A DNA stretch of 64,000 nucleotides, from assembly GCA_964372215.1 (NCBI GenBank), contig CAYJQC010000002.1, positions 1-64,000 of the forward strand. The letters are read 5' to 3'. Numbering within the stretch: position 1 is the first letter of the stretch; each line of letters begins with the position of its first letter. Source of the stretch: DAIMFL01 sp964372215. Its GTDB lineage: Bacteria > Pseudomonadota > Alphaproteobacteria > Dongiales > Dongiaceae. This document shows positions 36,893 to 45,735 of the stretch, in pieces. A program made the translations under genes and the position numbers. The notes under the pieces are model-generated. The model was not told where the DNA came from and did no database searches. It saw only the letters and a list, made by a program, of their open reading frames with translations.

Positions 36893-38050
36893 GGCGGCGG
36901 CGACCGGGAAGCGGTCGCCATAGGGCGGGAACTCGCCGTGCTGGCGATAGTCCCGGTGGTACTTCATCAGCTTGCCTTCGTCGACCTCGACCCCGAGGCC
37001 CGGCTTGTCGATGCGGCCCCAGCTCGGCCCGTCGGCGATCGGCAGGCGCTCGGTCAGGATGTCGTCGGCCATGAACTGCGCGGTCTGCTGATGGCCGTCG
37101 CAGGCATTGGGGGCGGCCAGCATCATGTGCTGTCCGGCCGCGGCGGTCAGGCCGAACTCTCCATGGGTGTGCTTGCAGACCTGCCAGCCGTCCATGTCGG
37201 CGGCATGGATCAGGGTGTTGAAGCGGCGCAGCGTGCCCACCCAATAATGGCTGAAGCAGAGATAGTCGCCGCAGCGGCTCTTGATCACCCGCATCGCGTC
37301 GGCCTCGCGCCACAGCCCCTCGTTGACGCAGAGCGACGGTTTGACCCGCCGCTTCAGCTCCAGCATGTTCTCGACCGGATCGATGCGCACCGGCGCCTCG
37401 ACGAAGTCGAGGGTGAAGCGGGTATCCCAGCGCTCGAGCAGCCGCACCGCCTGCGGGATGGTCCAGGCCTGGTTGACGTCGATGCGGATCTTGCGGTCCG
37501 GCCCGATGGTGTCGCGCAGCGCCTCGAGCATCGCCTCCTCGGCGGCGGTGTCGACGCCGACCTTGAGGTAGTACACGGAATAGCCGCGGCTGACGCCGTC
37601 GCGGGCCTGCGCCGCCATGCCCTCCGGCGTATCCCAATGCAGGTAGTAGAAATAGTCGACGATTTCGCGCAGCGCGCCGCCGAACAGGCGATAGAGCGGC
37701 TGGCCGGCCTCCTTGCCGCACAGGTCCCACAGCGCCATGTCGATGCCGGCGAAGGCGAAGTTGCCGGTCATCGGCTGGAACGCCCACAGCGCCGGCACCG
37801 CCAGGTCCTGGTGGATAGCCTCCTTGTCCCAGGGGTCGCGGCCGAGCACCAGCGGGCTCATGGCGCGCACCGCGGTTTCGATCCCCGGCACGTCGGCGGC
37901 GCGCGTGCATTCGCCCCAGCCGACCAGGCCGTTGTCGGCGGTCAGCTTGATGACGACGTCGGCGACCCCGCCGCGGGCAATCAACGAGCTCTGTTCGACG
38001 TGCTTGTAGGGAATCCGGATCGGAAAGCACTCGAACTTGACGACCTTCAT
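36890..38050 (-). CDS. Enolase-superfamily (mandelate racemase/muconate lactonizing) enzyme
   Basis: 386 aa. The N-terminal capping domain is followed by a modified TIM barrel. Metal ligands are visible in IRIDVNQAW (Asp), LDFVEAPV (Glu) and CVNEGLW (Glu). The first-strand base region reads YYLKVGVD, that is one Lys, not a clear KxK. KHTHGEFGL supplies a late-barrel His. The set suggests an acid-sugar dehydratase or related lyase, but the specificity cannot be read. It is the last intact gene of the leftward transporter operon and was probably followed by a lactonase gene, now a remnant. Confidence 0.88.
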   Translation of the reverse strand: MKVVKFECFPIRIPYKHVEQSSLIARGGVADVVIKLTADNGLVGWGECTRAADVPGIETAVRAMSPLVLGRDPWDKEAIHQDLAVPALWAFQPMTGNFAFAGIDMALWDLCGKEAGQPLYRLFGGALREIVDYFYYLHWDTPEGMAAQARDGVSRGYSVYYLKVGVDTAAEEAMLEALRDTIGPDRKIRIDVNQAWTIPQAVRLLERWDTRFTLDFVEAPVRIDPVENMLELKRRVKPSLCVNEGLWREADAMRVIKSRCGDYLCFSHYWVGTLRRFNTLIHAADMDGWQVCKHTHGEFGLTAAAGQHMMLAAPNACDGHQQTAQFMADDILTERLPIADGPSWGRIDKPGLGVEVDEGKLMKYHRDYRQHGEFPPYGDRFPVAAA

Positions 38051-38075
38051 GGACGGCTCCTGTGGCTTCGGAAAT

Positions 38076-38882
38076 TCAGCGTTGAATGATCTTGTGCAGG
38101 AAGGCGCGGGTGCGCTCGTGCGATGGGCTGCGCAGGATGTCGGCCGGCGGGCCGGATTCCACGATGCGGCCCTCGTCCATGAAGATCACCCGGTCCGACA
38201 CGTCGCCGGCGAACTGGATCTCGTGGGTCACGATCATCATGGTGCGGCCCTCCTCGGCGAGCTTCCGCATGACGCTCAGCACTTCCCCGACCAGCTCGGG
38301 GTCGAGCGCCGAGGTCGGCTCGTCGAACAGGATCAGCTTGGGCTGCATGGCCAGGACGCGGGCGATGGCGACGCGCTGCTGCTGCCCGCCGGACAGGCGT
38401 TCCGGATATTCCTCGAGCTTGTGGCCGAGTCCGACCTTGTTCAGCATCTCGCGACCGAGCGCCTCGGCCTCGCCGCGCGGCGTGCCGCGCACCCGGCGCG
38501 GCGCCAGGGTGACGTTCTCCAGGGCGCTCAGATGGGGAAACAGGTTGAAGCGCTGGAACACGAAGCCGATCTCGGCGCGTTCCGCCGCCATCTCGCGGTC
38601 GGACAGGTACTGCTTGCGGCCCCCCACGATCTTCTGGCCGATCAGCTTGCCGTCGACCCAGATCTCGCCGCTGCTCGGCCGCTCGAGGAAGTTCACGCAT
38701 CGCAGCAGCGTGGTCTTGCCCGAGCCGCTCGGCCCGATGATCGACAGCACCTCGCCCCTGGGCACCTCGATCGAGACTCCGGCCAGCACCTCGAGCAAGC
38801 CGAAACTCTTGTGCAGGTCGACGATGCGGACCAGTTCGGACAGAACGGCCTCCAGACTATCGCGTGCGACGGCGGCCCGCAT
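38076..38882 (-). CDS. ABC transporter ATP-binding protein, polar amino acid type
   Basis: 268 aa from the ATG at 38882; the frame also runs into the N gap. Walker A GPSGSGKTT, Q-loop FVFQRFNLFPHLS, signature LSGGQQQRVAIAR and Walker B LILFDEPTSALD are all present, in the GlnQ/HisP-like arrangement. It would energise the two permeases encoded to the right. Spacing to the enolase gene is 25 nt, so they are co-transcribed. Confidence 0.95.
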   Translation of the reverse strand: MRAAVARDSLEAVLSELVRIVDLHKSFGLLEVLAGVSIEVPRGEVLSIIGPSGSGKTTLLRCVNFLERPSSGEIWVDGKLIGQKIVGGRKQYLSDREMAAERAEIGFVFQRFNLFPHLSALENVTLAPRRVRGTPRGEAEALGREMLNKVGLGHKLEEYPERLSGGQQQRVAIARVLAMQPKLILFDEPTSALDPELVGEVLSVMRKLAEEGRTMMIVTHEIQFAGDVSDRVIFMDEGRIVESGPPADILRSPSHERTRAFLHKIIQR

Positions 38883-38949
38883 TTGACGGCCGCCCGGGCG
38901 CATTACGTTGCGTAGGCCAATTTGTAGCCGCAGGCCGGCGAGATAGGCG

Positions 38950-38959
38950 NNNNNNNNNN
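38950..38959. other. Assembly gap (ten Ns)
   Basis: Ten undetermined bases between the ATPase and binding-protein genes, next to C/G runs at about 38961-39020. The true spacing, and any small gene here, are unknown. Confidence 0.95.
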
Positions 38960-39041
38960 CCTTACCCCCCGCCCCCACACTGTGGGCGCGGCGGGCGGCG
39001 CCTCGGGCCCGCCCCCCCGTGCCGATTTCCGTTGCGTCGGC

Positions 39042-39971
39042 CTATTGGAAGCAGCTGGCCGGCGAGATCGGCTCCTTCCAGTCCGCCGGCCGGTCGACGC
39101 CGGCCCGATAGTTGCTGGACGGCGGCGTGAACCAGTCGGGGTCGCCGAGACCGTACTGGGCCATCGCCTTGACGTTGTCGCAGTTCGCCCAGGCCTTGCC
39201 GATCTCGGCATTGATCGCGGTGAACAGGTCCTTCTCGTCCGGATTGATCGCCATGATCGAGTAGTACTTGGTCGACATGATCGGGAAGCGATCCGGATCC
39301 GGCTGCAGCGCCACCTGGTGCAGCTCCCACTCGGGGTGCTGCTGGATGGCGTATTGCACCAGCCCGGGATCGAGCACCGCCATGTCGAGGCGGCCGGCGA
39401 TGATGTCGCGCATGACGCCGTCGGAGGTGTCGTAGAGCTTGACCTCGCCGATGTCGGGCACCGACTTCAGTTCCGGCACCAGGGTGAATCCGGTCACGGT
39501 ACCGACCGAGCGGCCCTTCATGTCCTCGAAGGTCGAGTAGCCGGTGGCGGTCTTCTGCAGCAGGAAGGTGCCGAAGTAGTAGATCGGATCGGTGAGCAGC
39601 ATCACCTCCGAGCGCTCCTTGGTCCATCCCATGGAGCCCAGCATGATGTCGACCTTGCCCTGCTTGGTCGCCTGGATCAGCGCCGACCATTCCATCTGCT
39701 GCGGATTGACCTCGAGCCCGAGATTGCCGGCGATCTTCGCCAGCAGTTCGCCGTCGGTGCCGATCAGCTTGTCGTCCTTCCAGCTGGTCATCGGCATGTC
39801 GCCGTTGAAGCCGATGGTGAGCTTGCCCGGCTCGACGGTCTTGAGCTCTGCGGCGCCGGCCGACGCCGTGATCAGGACCGCCGCGCCGGCGGCTGCCAGG
39901 GCGACGGCAAATCCGCGCAAGGCGGACCGGTACGCGAATTCCGGACGATGCCGGTCGTGAGATGCGTTCAT
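39042..39971 (-). CDS. Polar amino-acid-type ABC substrate-binding protein
   Basis: 309 aa. A signal peptide (AVALAAAGAAVLITASAGAAE) is preceded by a long basic n-region. The SBP_bac_3 pattern is clear: GKLTIGFNGDMPMTSWKDDKLIGTD, then QMEWSALIQATKQGKVDIMLGSMGWTKER and GRSVGTVTGFT. It would deliver an amino-acid-like or betaine-like ligand to the adjacent permeases. The ligand cannot be assigned. Confidence 0.93.
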   Translation of the reverse strand: MNASHDRHRPEFAYRSALRGFAVALAAAGAAVLITASAGAAELKTVEPGKLTIGFNGDMPMTSWKDDKLIGTDGELLAKIAGNLGLEVNPQQMEWSALIQATKQGKVDIMLGSMGWTKERSEVMLLTDPIYYFGTFLLQKTATGYSTFEDMKGRSVGTVTGFTLVPELKSVPDIGEVKLYDTSDGVMRDIIAGRLDMAVLDPGLVQYAIQQHPEWELHQVALQPDPDRFPIMSTKYYSIMAINPDEKDLFTAINAEIGKAWANCDNVKAMAQYGLGDPDWFTPPSSNYRAGVDRPADWKEPISPASCFQ

Positions 39972-40054
39972 TTTCAGCCTCCCGTTTGCGACGTCAGTAT
40001 CCTGTTGAGCAGTCCGTAGGCGCCCCGAGGGGCGACGCTTCCCGACGCCTCCTT

Positions 40055-40738
40055 TCATGCCAGGTTGCGATGCCTGCCGAGCCGCGTCTCCAGCCGGCGC
40101 ACCAGCAGCGACAGCGGGTAGCTCATGGCGAAGTAGAGCACCGCCGCCAGAACGTAGAGATGCATCGGCAGGAAGCTCGACGAGGCGATGTCCTTGGCCC
40201 GCAGCATCAGGTCGGGCGCGGCGATGATCGAGGCGATCGAGGTGTCCTTGAGCAGGCCGATCGCGTAGTTGCCGACCGGCGGCAGGACGATGCTGACCGC
40301 CTGCGGCAGGATGACATAGGCCATGGTCTGCCGCGGCGTCAGCCCGACGGTGAGGCCCGCCTCGCGCTGCCCGCGGTCGAGCGCCTCGATGCCGGCGCGG
40401 AAGATCTCGGCCAGGATCGCGCCGCCCTGCAGGCCCAGGCCGATCACCGCCGCGGTGAAGGAGTCGAACTCGAGCGCCGGCAGCACGGTCGGCAGGCCGA
40501 AGTAGATCAGGAACAGGATCACCAGCGCCGGGGTGCCGCGGCCGATCTCGATGCAGGCTACGGCGAGCCAGCGCAGCGGGCGCGCCGGCGAGACCCGCAT
40601 CAGCGCCAGCACCATGCCGACGAAGATGGCGACCACGAAGGATGCCCCGGTCAGATAGAGGGTCTGCAGGCAGGCGGCCAGGAGCTGCGGCATCCACTCG
40701 TCGAAATGATCCCAGATGGTGCCGAAGAACCAGATCAT
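40055..40738 (-). CDS. Polar amino-acid ABC transporter permease
   Basis: 227 aa, several transmembrane helices. The HisM/GlnP-type EAA loop reads EIFRAGIEALDRGQREAGLTVGLTPRQTMAYVILPQA. GRGTPALVILFLIYFGLP and GLLKDTSIASIIAAPDL are typical of the family. It pairs with the permease encoded 5 nt upstream to form the membrane channel. Confidence 0.94.
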   Translation of the reverse strand: MIWFFGTIWDHFDEWMPQLLAACLQTLYLTGASFVVAIFVGMVLALMRVSPARPLRWLAVACIEIGRGTPALVILFLIYFGLPTVLPALEFDSFTAAVIGLGLQGGAILAEIFRAGIEALDRGQREAGLTVGLTPRQTMAYVILPQAVSIVLPPVGNYAIGLLKDTSIASIIAAPDLMLRAKDIASSSFLPMHLYVLAAVLYFAMSYPLSLLVRRLETRLGRHRNLA

Positions 40739-40743
40739 CGCCG

Positions 40744-41415
40744 TTACCGCCAGCTGCGCAGGCGCTGCTGCAGCCGGGCCGCCAGATGCGACAGGGGAAT
40801 GCTGATCGCCAGGTAGATGGCGGCGACCAGCAGGTAGATGTGCATGCTGAGATAGGTCTCCATCACCAGGTTGCGGGCCCGGAACATGATCTCCGGCGCC
40901 GCCACGCTGGAGACCAGCGAGGTGTCCTTCAAGAGCTGGATCGCGTAGTTGCAGAACGGCGGCAGCATGATGCGGAACGCCTGCGGCAGCACGACGTAGC
41001 GCATCGCGCCCACCGGGGTCATGCCGAGCGACAGCGCGGCCTCGGTCTGGCCGCGATGGATCGCCTCGATGCCGGCGCGGTAGACCTGCGACAGATACGC
41101 GGCGCCGTTGGCGCCGAGGCCGATGATCGCGGCGGACATCGGGCTCAGGCCGATGCCGATGTCCGACAGGCCGAAATAGATGATGAAGAGCTGGGCGAGC
41201 GCCGGCGTGCCACGGATCACCTCGATATAGGCCCAGGCGACGACCCGGACCGGCTTCGCCGGCGAAATCGACAGCACGGCGAGGGCGAGGCCGCCGGCGA
41301 GCGCCACCGCCAGCCCGCCGGCGGCGACCTGGACGGCGACCCAGGCGCCTTCCAGCAGCACCGGCAGGAAACCCGGCGCGACTTCCCACATCGTGGTCCA
41401 GAACGGCATGCACAT
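40744..41415 (-). CDS. Polar amino-acid ABC transporter permease
   Basis: 223 aa; the ATG two codons downstream is an alternative start. IRGTPALAQLFIIYFGLSDIG, VYRAGIEAIHRGQTEAALSLGMTP (EAA loop) and LKDTSLVSSVAAPE match HisQ/HisM-type permeases. It is the first gene of the leftward operon permease-permease-binding protein-ATPase-enolase, divergent from the FCD regulator. Confidence 0.94.
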   Translation of the reverse strand: MCMPFWTTMWEVAPGFLPVLLEGAWVAVQVAAGGLAVALAGGLALAVLSISPAKPVRVVAWAYIEVIRGTPALAQLFIIYFGLSDIGIGLSPMSAAIIGLGANGAAYLSQVYRAGIEAIHRGQTEAALSLGMTPVGAMRYVVLPQAFRIMLPPFCNYAIQLLKDTSLVSSVAAPEIMFRARNLVMETYLSMHIYLLVAAIYLAISIPLSHLAARLQQRLRSWR

Positions 41416-41495
41416 TCACCCGACGCACCGCCCGACGCCCGCCCGACGGTGGCTGGGGCACGCGCCACCCGCTTGACGTCGCCGAGGCAGTTACG

Positions 41496-41506
41496 CCTAT
41501 CATAGG
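41496..41506. promoter_or_regulatory. Palindrome CCTAT-C-ATAGG, candidate operator
   Basis: An 11-bp palindrome lies in the 315-nt region between the divergent transporter operon and the FCD/GntR regulator. On the plus strand TATCAT overlaps it as a possible -10, with TTGACG at 41473-41478 (19-nt spacing). Position and symmetry suggest a binding site for the neighbouring regulator. The rest of 41416-41730 holds nothing I can support. Confidence 0.45.
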
Positions 41507-41730
41507 ATGAAAGGAGCGGCAAGCGGCTGCGCCGGCGTCCGCACCGGGCGCGATGGAAACCCGGCGTCGCGGCTGATGCGCTTGTCTGCCCAACGGGCCG
41601 CTGGCATCATCCCGCCCGTCCTGCGGCCCGGTTGCGCATGCACAGTCGCCATGCCGGACCGTACAGCGATCACCGTTCGCCGAGCCTTCGGTCCGAACAG
41701 CCCTTGGATTCAGCCGTTCGCCGGATTGCC

Positions 41731-42540
41731 ATGCCAGACAAGCGGAAGAGATCGGGCGCCGCGGCGCCACGCGGCGAACCCGTCGGCGCGTCGAAGACGG
41801 CGCGGCGCGGGCCGCTGCCGCGCCGCAGCTTGCACGAACAGGTCGTCGACGAGCTTGGCCTGCGCATCGTGCGCGGCGATTTCGACGACGGCGGCACCCT
41901 GCCGATCGAGCCGCGCCTCGCCGGCGAGCTCGGCATCAGCCGCAACGTCCTGCGCGAGGCGATCAAGGTCCTGGTCAGCAAGGGGCTGATCGACGTGCGG
42001 CCGAAGAGCGGCATGCGGATCCGGCCGCAGGTGGACTGGAACCTGCTCGACCGCCAGCTCCTGACCTGGTTCGACCTTTCGGGCCAGCGGCTGCATCATT
42101 CCTTCGACCTCGTCGAGTTCCGCCTGATCGTCGAGCCGAGGGCGAGCTATCTCGCCGCCCTGCGCGCCACCGCGGCGGAGAAACGGGGGATCGAGGCAGC
42201 CTGCACGGCGCTCGAGGCCTGCGTCGGCCACCCCGACCTGGTGCCGGAGCGCGACATCGCGTTCCACCACAGCATCCTGGCGGCGTCCCACAACGTGATC
42301 CTCAATCACCTCGGCCTGCTGGTTTCGTCGCTCATGCAGATCCAGGTGCTGATGACCACCGATCGCCCGGGCTCGTTCGAGCGCGGCCTGCCGTTGCACC
42401 GCAAGGTGGCCGAGGCGATTCTCGCCGGCGACGCCGCGCGGGCCGAGCGGCTGTCGCGCCAGCTCGTGCAGCAGCCCTATGACGACCTCGGCAAGCGCAT
42501 GCGCCTCAAGCCGGCGCTGCGGCTGAAGCCCGGGCGCTAA
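41731..42540 (+). CDS. FadR/GntR-family (FCD) transcriptional regulator
   Basis: 269 aa from MPDKRKRSG; an earlier in-frame start at 41632 is less likely. The winged helix-turn-helix (about 35-100) has LHEQVVDELGLRIVRGDF, then GELGISRNVLREAIKVLVSKGLI. The C-terminal FCD domain has FRLIVEPRASYLAA, the metal-binding-type FHHSILAASHN and LHRKVAEAILAGDAARAE. FCD regulators usually repress a catabolic operon and respond to its acidic substrate. The divergent transporter-enolase operon is the obvious target. Confidence 0.92.
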   Translation: MPDKRKRSGAAAPRGEPVGASKTARRGPLPRRSLHEQVVDELGLRIVRGDFDDGGTLPIEPRLAGELGISRNVLREAIKVLVSKGLIDVRPKSGMRIRPQVDWNLLDRQLLTWFDLSGQRLHHSFDLVEFRLIVEPRASYLAALRATAAEKRGIEAACTALEACVGHPDLVPERDIAFHHSILAASHNVILNHLGLLVSSLMQIQVLMTTDRPGSFERGLPLHRKVAEAILAGDAARAERLSRQLVQQPYDDLGKRMRLKPALRLKPGR

Positions 42541-42709
42541 ATTCGTTTGCCGGCGCACGCGCCGGGCGGGCCGAGAAGCCCAGACCGGCGGTGGCGGCGA
42601 GCGCGATGGCGGCGGCCAGCGCCTGCCGGCGGTCAGCGCCTGCCGGCGCGACAAGGCGGAACGCGCGGAGAGCATCGCCGGCGCGCACCCGGGCCGCGCG
42701 ATCCCGCCG

Positions 42710-43168
42710 CTACATGCGCAGGGCGTAGACGAAATCGTACTCGGTGCCCTTGTCGTTGCGCGCATGCAGCTTCATCTCGCCGCGCGCGTCGGCGTAGGCG
42801 CCGGTGCCGCCGGTGACCGCCAGGACCGAATCGCCGGCATCGAGGAACGGCCCCTCGACGGTGATCTGGCCCTTGGCCAAGCTCAGGGTCCAGAAGCATT
42901 CCCAGGCCTTGCCGACGGCCGTGCGCACGCACCAGCCATTGTCGTCGCCGACCTTGGTGGCGTTGGCCTGGTCGAAAATCTCGTTGGCGAAGGTCAGGAT
43001 GTCGCCGGCGCTGTCGCCTGTCGCGCCGAGGTCGGTGACGACATCGGTCGTCGCCCGCTCGACCAGAGCCATCGTTTCCATTTCGTCGGCAAGCGCCGGT
43101 CCGCCCGACGGCGCGAGGGCGGCAATCAGAAGCACGCTCAGCAATCCGAGGCCGAAATGCGTCGACAT
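42710..43168 (-). CDS. Secreted allene oxide cyclase-like/dirigent-like protein
   Basis: 152 aa with a signal peptide (LLSVLLIAALAPSGGPALADE). The mature part has LTFANEIFDQANATKVGDDNGWCVRT, then GKAWECFWTLSLAKGQITVEGPFLDAGDS and LAVTGGTGAYADARGEM. This is the lipocalin-like barrel of the allene-oxide-cyclase/dirigent superfamily found in soil bacteria. The bacterial function is unknown. Two Cys in the mature chain could form a disulfide. It is a stand-alone gene. Confidence 0.85.
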   Translation of the reverse strand: MSTHFGLGLLSVLLIAALAPSGGPALADEMETMALVERATTDVVTDLGATGDSAGDILTFANEIFDQANATKVGDDNGWCVRTAVGKAWECFWTLSLAKGQITVEGPFLDAGDSVLAVTGGTGAYADARGEMKLHARNDKGTEYDFVYALRM

Positions 43169-43277
43169 AGGCGTCCTCCCATGGGTTGGCATGGCCGAAA
43201 ACCGGCCCACCCGATGATCGGACCGTCGCGAACGCGCCGTCAAGCGGCTGTCTGGAGCGAACGCCTCGTCGGCCGGC

Positions 43278-44915
43278 TCAGTGGCCGGCGGATTCCATGC
43301 GGCGGTGCTCGAGCACCCGCTCGAGCCAGCCGAGCTCCATCTCGGGCACCGAGGCCAGCAGCATGTCGGTGTAGTCGTCGAACGGCGGCGTCAGCACCTG
43401 CGACTTCGGCCCGAAGCGCACCACCTTGCCGCGATGCATGACCGCGATCGAATCGGCGATCGCCCGCACGGTGGCGATGTCGTGGGTGATGAACAGGTAG
43501 GACACGCCGAGCTCGGACTGCAGGCGCAGCAGCAGCTTGAGGATCTCGTCGGCGACCAGCGGGTCGAGCGCCGAGGTGACCTCGTCGCAGATGATGAGCT
43601 GCGGATTGGCGGCGAGCGCGCGGGCGATGCAGACGCGCTGCTTCTGCCCGCCCGACAGCTCGGCCGGATAGCGGTCGGCATAGCCCGTGCCCATCTCGAT
43701 CTGGTCGAGCAGCTCGGCGATCCGGCGCTCCTTCTCCGCGCCGCCCATGCCGAAATAGAAATCGAGCGGCCGGCCGACGATCTTGCGCACGGTATGGCGC
43801 GGATTCATGGCGGTGTCGGGCATCTGGAAGATCATCTGCAGAACGCGCAGCTGCTCCTTGCTGCGATCCTCCAGCCGCGGCGGCAGGGCTTGGCCGGCGA
43901 AGCTCACGCTGCCGGCGGAGGGCGGCAGCAGGCCGGTGATGACGCGCGCCAGGGTCGACTTGCCGGAGCCGGATTCACCCACCACCGCCAGGGTCTGGCC
44001 TTGGGGAATCGCCACCGAGACATTGTCGAGGACCGTGACCGCGTTGCTGTAGGCGGCGGTCACCCGATCGACCCTAAGGAGCGGCGCCTGCGCCTGGTCG
44101 CCGGCCTCGTCCTTGTGGATCTGGCGGATCGCGACCAGGCGCTGGGTGTAGTCCTCGCGCGGCGCCTTGATGATCTGCGCGGTGCTGCCGTACTCCACGG
44201 TCTTGCCGTGGCGCAGTACCATGATGTCGTCGGCGACCTGGGCCACCACCGCCAGGTCGTGGGTGATGTACAAGGCGGCGGTGTCGGAATCGCGGATCGC
44301 CTCCTTGATCGCCGCCAGCACCTCGATCTGGGTGGTGACGTCGAGCGCCGTGGTCGGCTCGTCGAACACCACCAGGTCCGGGCCGGCGCACAGCGCCATG
44401 GCGGTCATCGCCCGCTGCAGCTGGCCGCCGGACACCTGGTGCGGGAAGCGCCGGCCGAAATTGTCGGGGTCCGGCAGGCCGATCCTGCGGAACAGGGCGA
44501 CCGCGCGCTTCGCCGCCTCGGCGCGCGAGATGACGCCGTGCTCGATCGCCGATTCGATCACCTGGTCCATCAGCCGGTAGGCCGGATTGAAGGCCGCCGC
44601 CGCCGACTGCGCGACATAGGCGACGCGGCGGCCGCGGACGTCGCGCACCCGGCCAGGCGTCAGGCCCAGGATGTTCTCGTCGCCGAGCCGGACCTCGCCG
44701 CCGGTAATCCGGCAGCCGCCGCGGCCATAGGCCAGCGCGGCGAGGCCGATGGTCGACTTGCCGGCGCCGGATTCGCCGATCAGCCCCAGCACCTTGCCCT
44801 TGGCGAGGGTGAAGGAGACGTCGTCGACGATGACGGCGTCGCGCGGCGCCTCGTCCGGCGGATGCAGGGTCACCTCGATCCGGAGGTTGCGGACGTCGAG
44901 CAGGGTTTCAGCCAC
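43278..44915 (-). CDS. Duplicated peptide-type ABC ATPase (DppD-DppF fusion)
   Basis: 545 aa containing two complete ABC domains. The first has GESGAGKST, VSGGQLQRAM and LVVFDEPTTALD; the second has GESGSGKST, LSGGQKQRVC and LIICDEVTSALD. The linker lies around 270-285. Fused pairs like this serve oligopeptide/dipeptide-type importers (GsiA, YejF). In the second domain Walker B reads CDEVTSALD, with Val where Pro is usual. Its start overlaps the upstream permease gene by 8 nt. Confidence 0.94.
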   Translation of the reverse strand: MAETLLDVRNLRIEVTLHPPDEAPRDAVIVDDVSFTLAKGKVLGLIGESGAGKSTIGLAALAYGRGGCRITGGEVRLGDENILGLTPGRVRDVRGRRVAYVAQSAAAAFNPAYRLMDQVIESAIEHGVISRAEAAKRAVALFRRIGLPDPDNFGRRFPHQVSGGQLQRAMTAMALCAGPDLVVFDEPTTALDVTTQIEVLAAIKEAIRDSDTAALYITHDLAVVAQVADDIMVLRHGKTVEYGSTAQIIKAPREDYTQRLVAIRQIHKDEAGDQAQAPLLRVDRVTAAYSNAVTVLDNVSVAIPQGQTLAVVGESGSGKSTLARVITGLLPPSAGSVSFAGQALPPRLEDRSKEQLRVLQMIFQMPDTAMNPRHTVRKIVGRPLDFYFGMGGAEKERRIAELLDQIEMGTGYADRYPAELSGGQKQRVCIARALAANPQLIICDEVTSALDPLVADEILKLLLRLQSELGVSYLFITHDIATVRAIADSIAVMHRGKVVRFGPKSQVLTPPFDDYTDMLLASVPEMELGWLERVLEHRRMESAGH

Positions 44916-45735
44916 CGCCGCGTCCGCCCCTGAGGTCCGAGGTGCGATTGAGAATCCAGTCGACCACCAGGTTGACCGAGACGGCGAGGGCGGCGATCGC
45001 CGCGCCGGGGATCAGCGCCGCCGCCACACCGAACACGATGCCGTCCTTGTTCTCCTTCACCATACCGCCCCAGTCGGCGGCCGGCGGCTGGATGCCGAGG
45101 CCGAGGAAGGAGAGCGACGACAGGAACAGCACCGCGAAGGCGAAGCGCAGGCCGAACTCGGCAATCAGCGGCGACAGCGCATTGGGCAGGATCTCGTGAA
45201 AGATGATCCACATCCGCTTCTCGCCGCGCACCCGCGCCGCCTCGACGAAGTCGAGCACGGAAATGTCGACGGCGAGCGCGCGGCCGATCCGGAACACCCG
45301 GGTCGAGTCAAGCACTGCCATGACCAGGATCAGGGTGATCAGGGTGCTGGGCAGCACGCTCAGCACCACCAGCGCGAAGATCAGCGTCGGAATCGCCATC
45401 AGCAGGTCGTTTCCGCGCGACAAGGCCTGGTCGGCCCAGCCGCGCAGCACCGCGGCGCCGAAGCCCAGGAACACCCCCATGCAGAACGACAGGATGGTGG
45501 CGGCGCCGGCGACGAAGATGGTCATGCGCGCGCCGTACAGCATGCGGGTCCACAGGTCGCGCCCGAGATTGTCGGTGCCGAGCCAGAACTGCGCCGAAAT
45601 CGGCTCCCATACCCCGCCGACCAGCTCGGCCTCGCCATACGGCGCGATCACCGGCGCCAGGATCGACACGGACAGGAACAGCGCGATGCCGATCAGGCCA
45701 ATCCAGGCACTCAGGGGGATGCGACGGAAATTCAT
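44908..45735 (-). CDS. Peptide-type ABC transporter permease (DppC-like)
   Basis: 275 aa. The OppC_N-type start (PLSAWIGLIGIALFLSVSILAPVIAPY), FWLGTDNLGRDLWTRMLYGARMT and the EAA loop DFVEAARVRGEKRMWIIFHEILPNA are diagnostic. About six membrane helices are visible. It overlaps dppB by 4 nt and the ATPase gene by 8 nt, showing a tight operon. Confidence 0.94.
   Translation of the reverse strand: MNFRRIPLSAWIGLIGIALFLSVSILAPVIAPYGEAELVGGVWEPISAQFWLGTDNLGRDLWTRMLYGARMTIFVAGAATILSFCMGVFLGFGAAVLRGWADQALSRGNDLLMAIPTLIFALVVLSVLPSTLITLILVMAVLDSTRVFRIGRALAVDISVLDFVEAARVRGEKRMWIIFHEILPNALSPLIAEFGLRFAFAVLFLSSLSFLGLGIQPPAADWGGMVKENKDGIVFGVAAALIPGAAIAALAVSVNLVVDWILNRTSDLRGGRGGG

Noticed and set aside
43278..44915. 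Sequencing-error fusion of two ATPase genes
   Set aside because: The linker is smooth and fused DppD-DppF proteins are a known architecture, so no artefact is needed.
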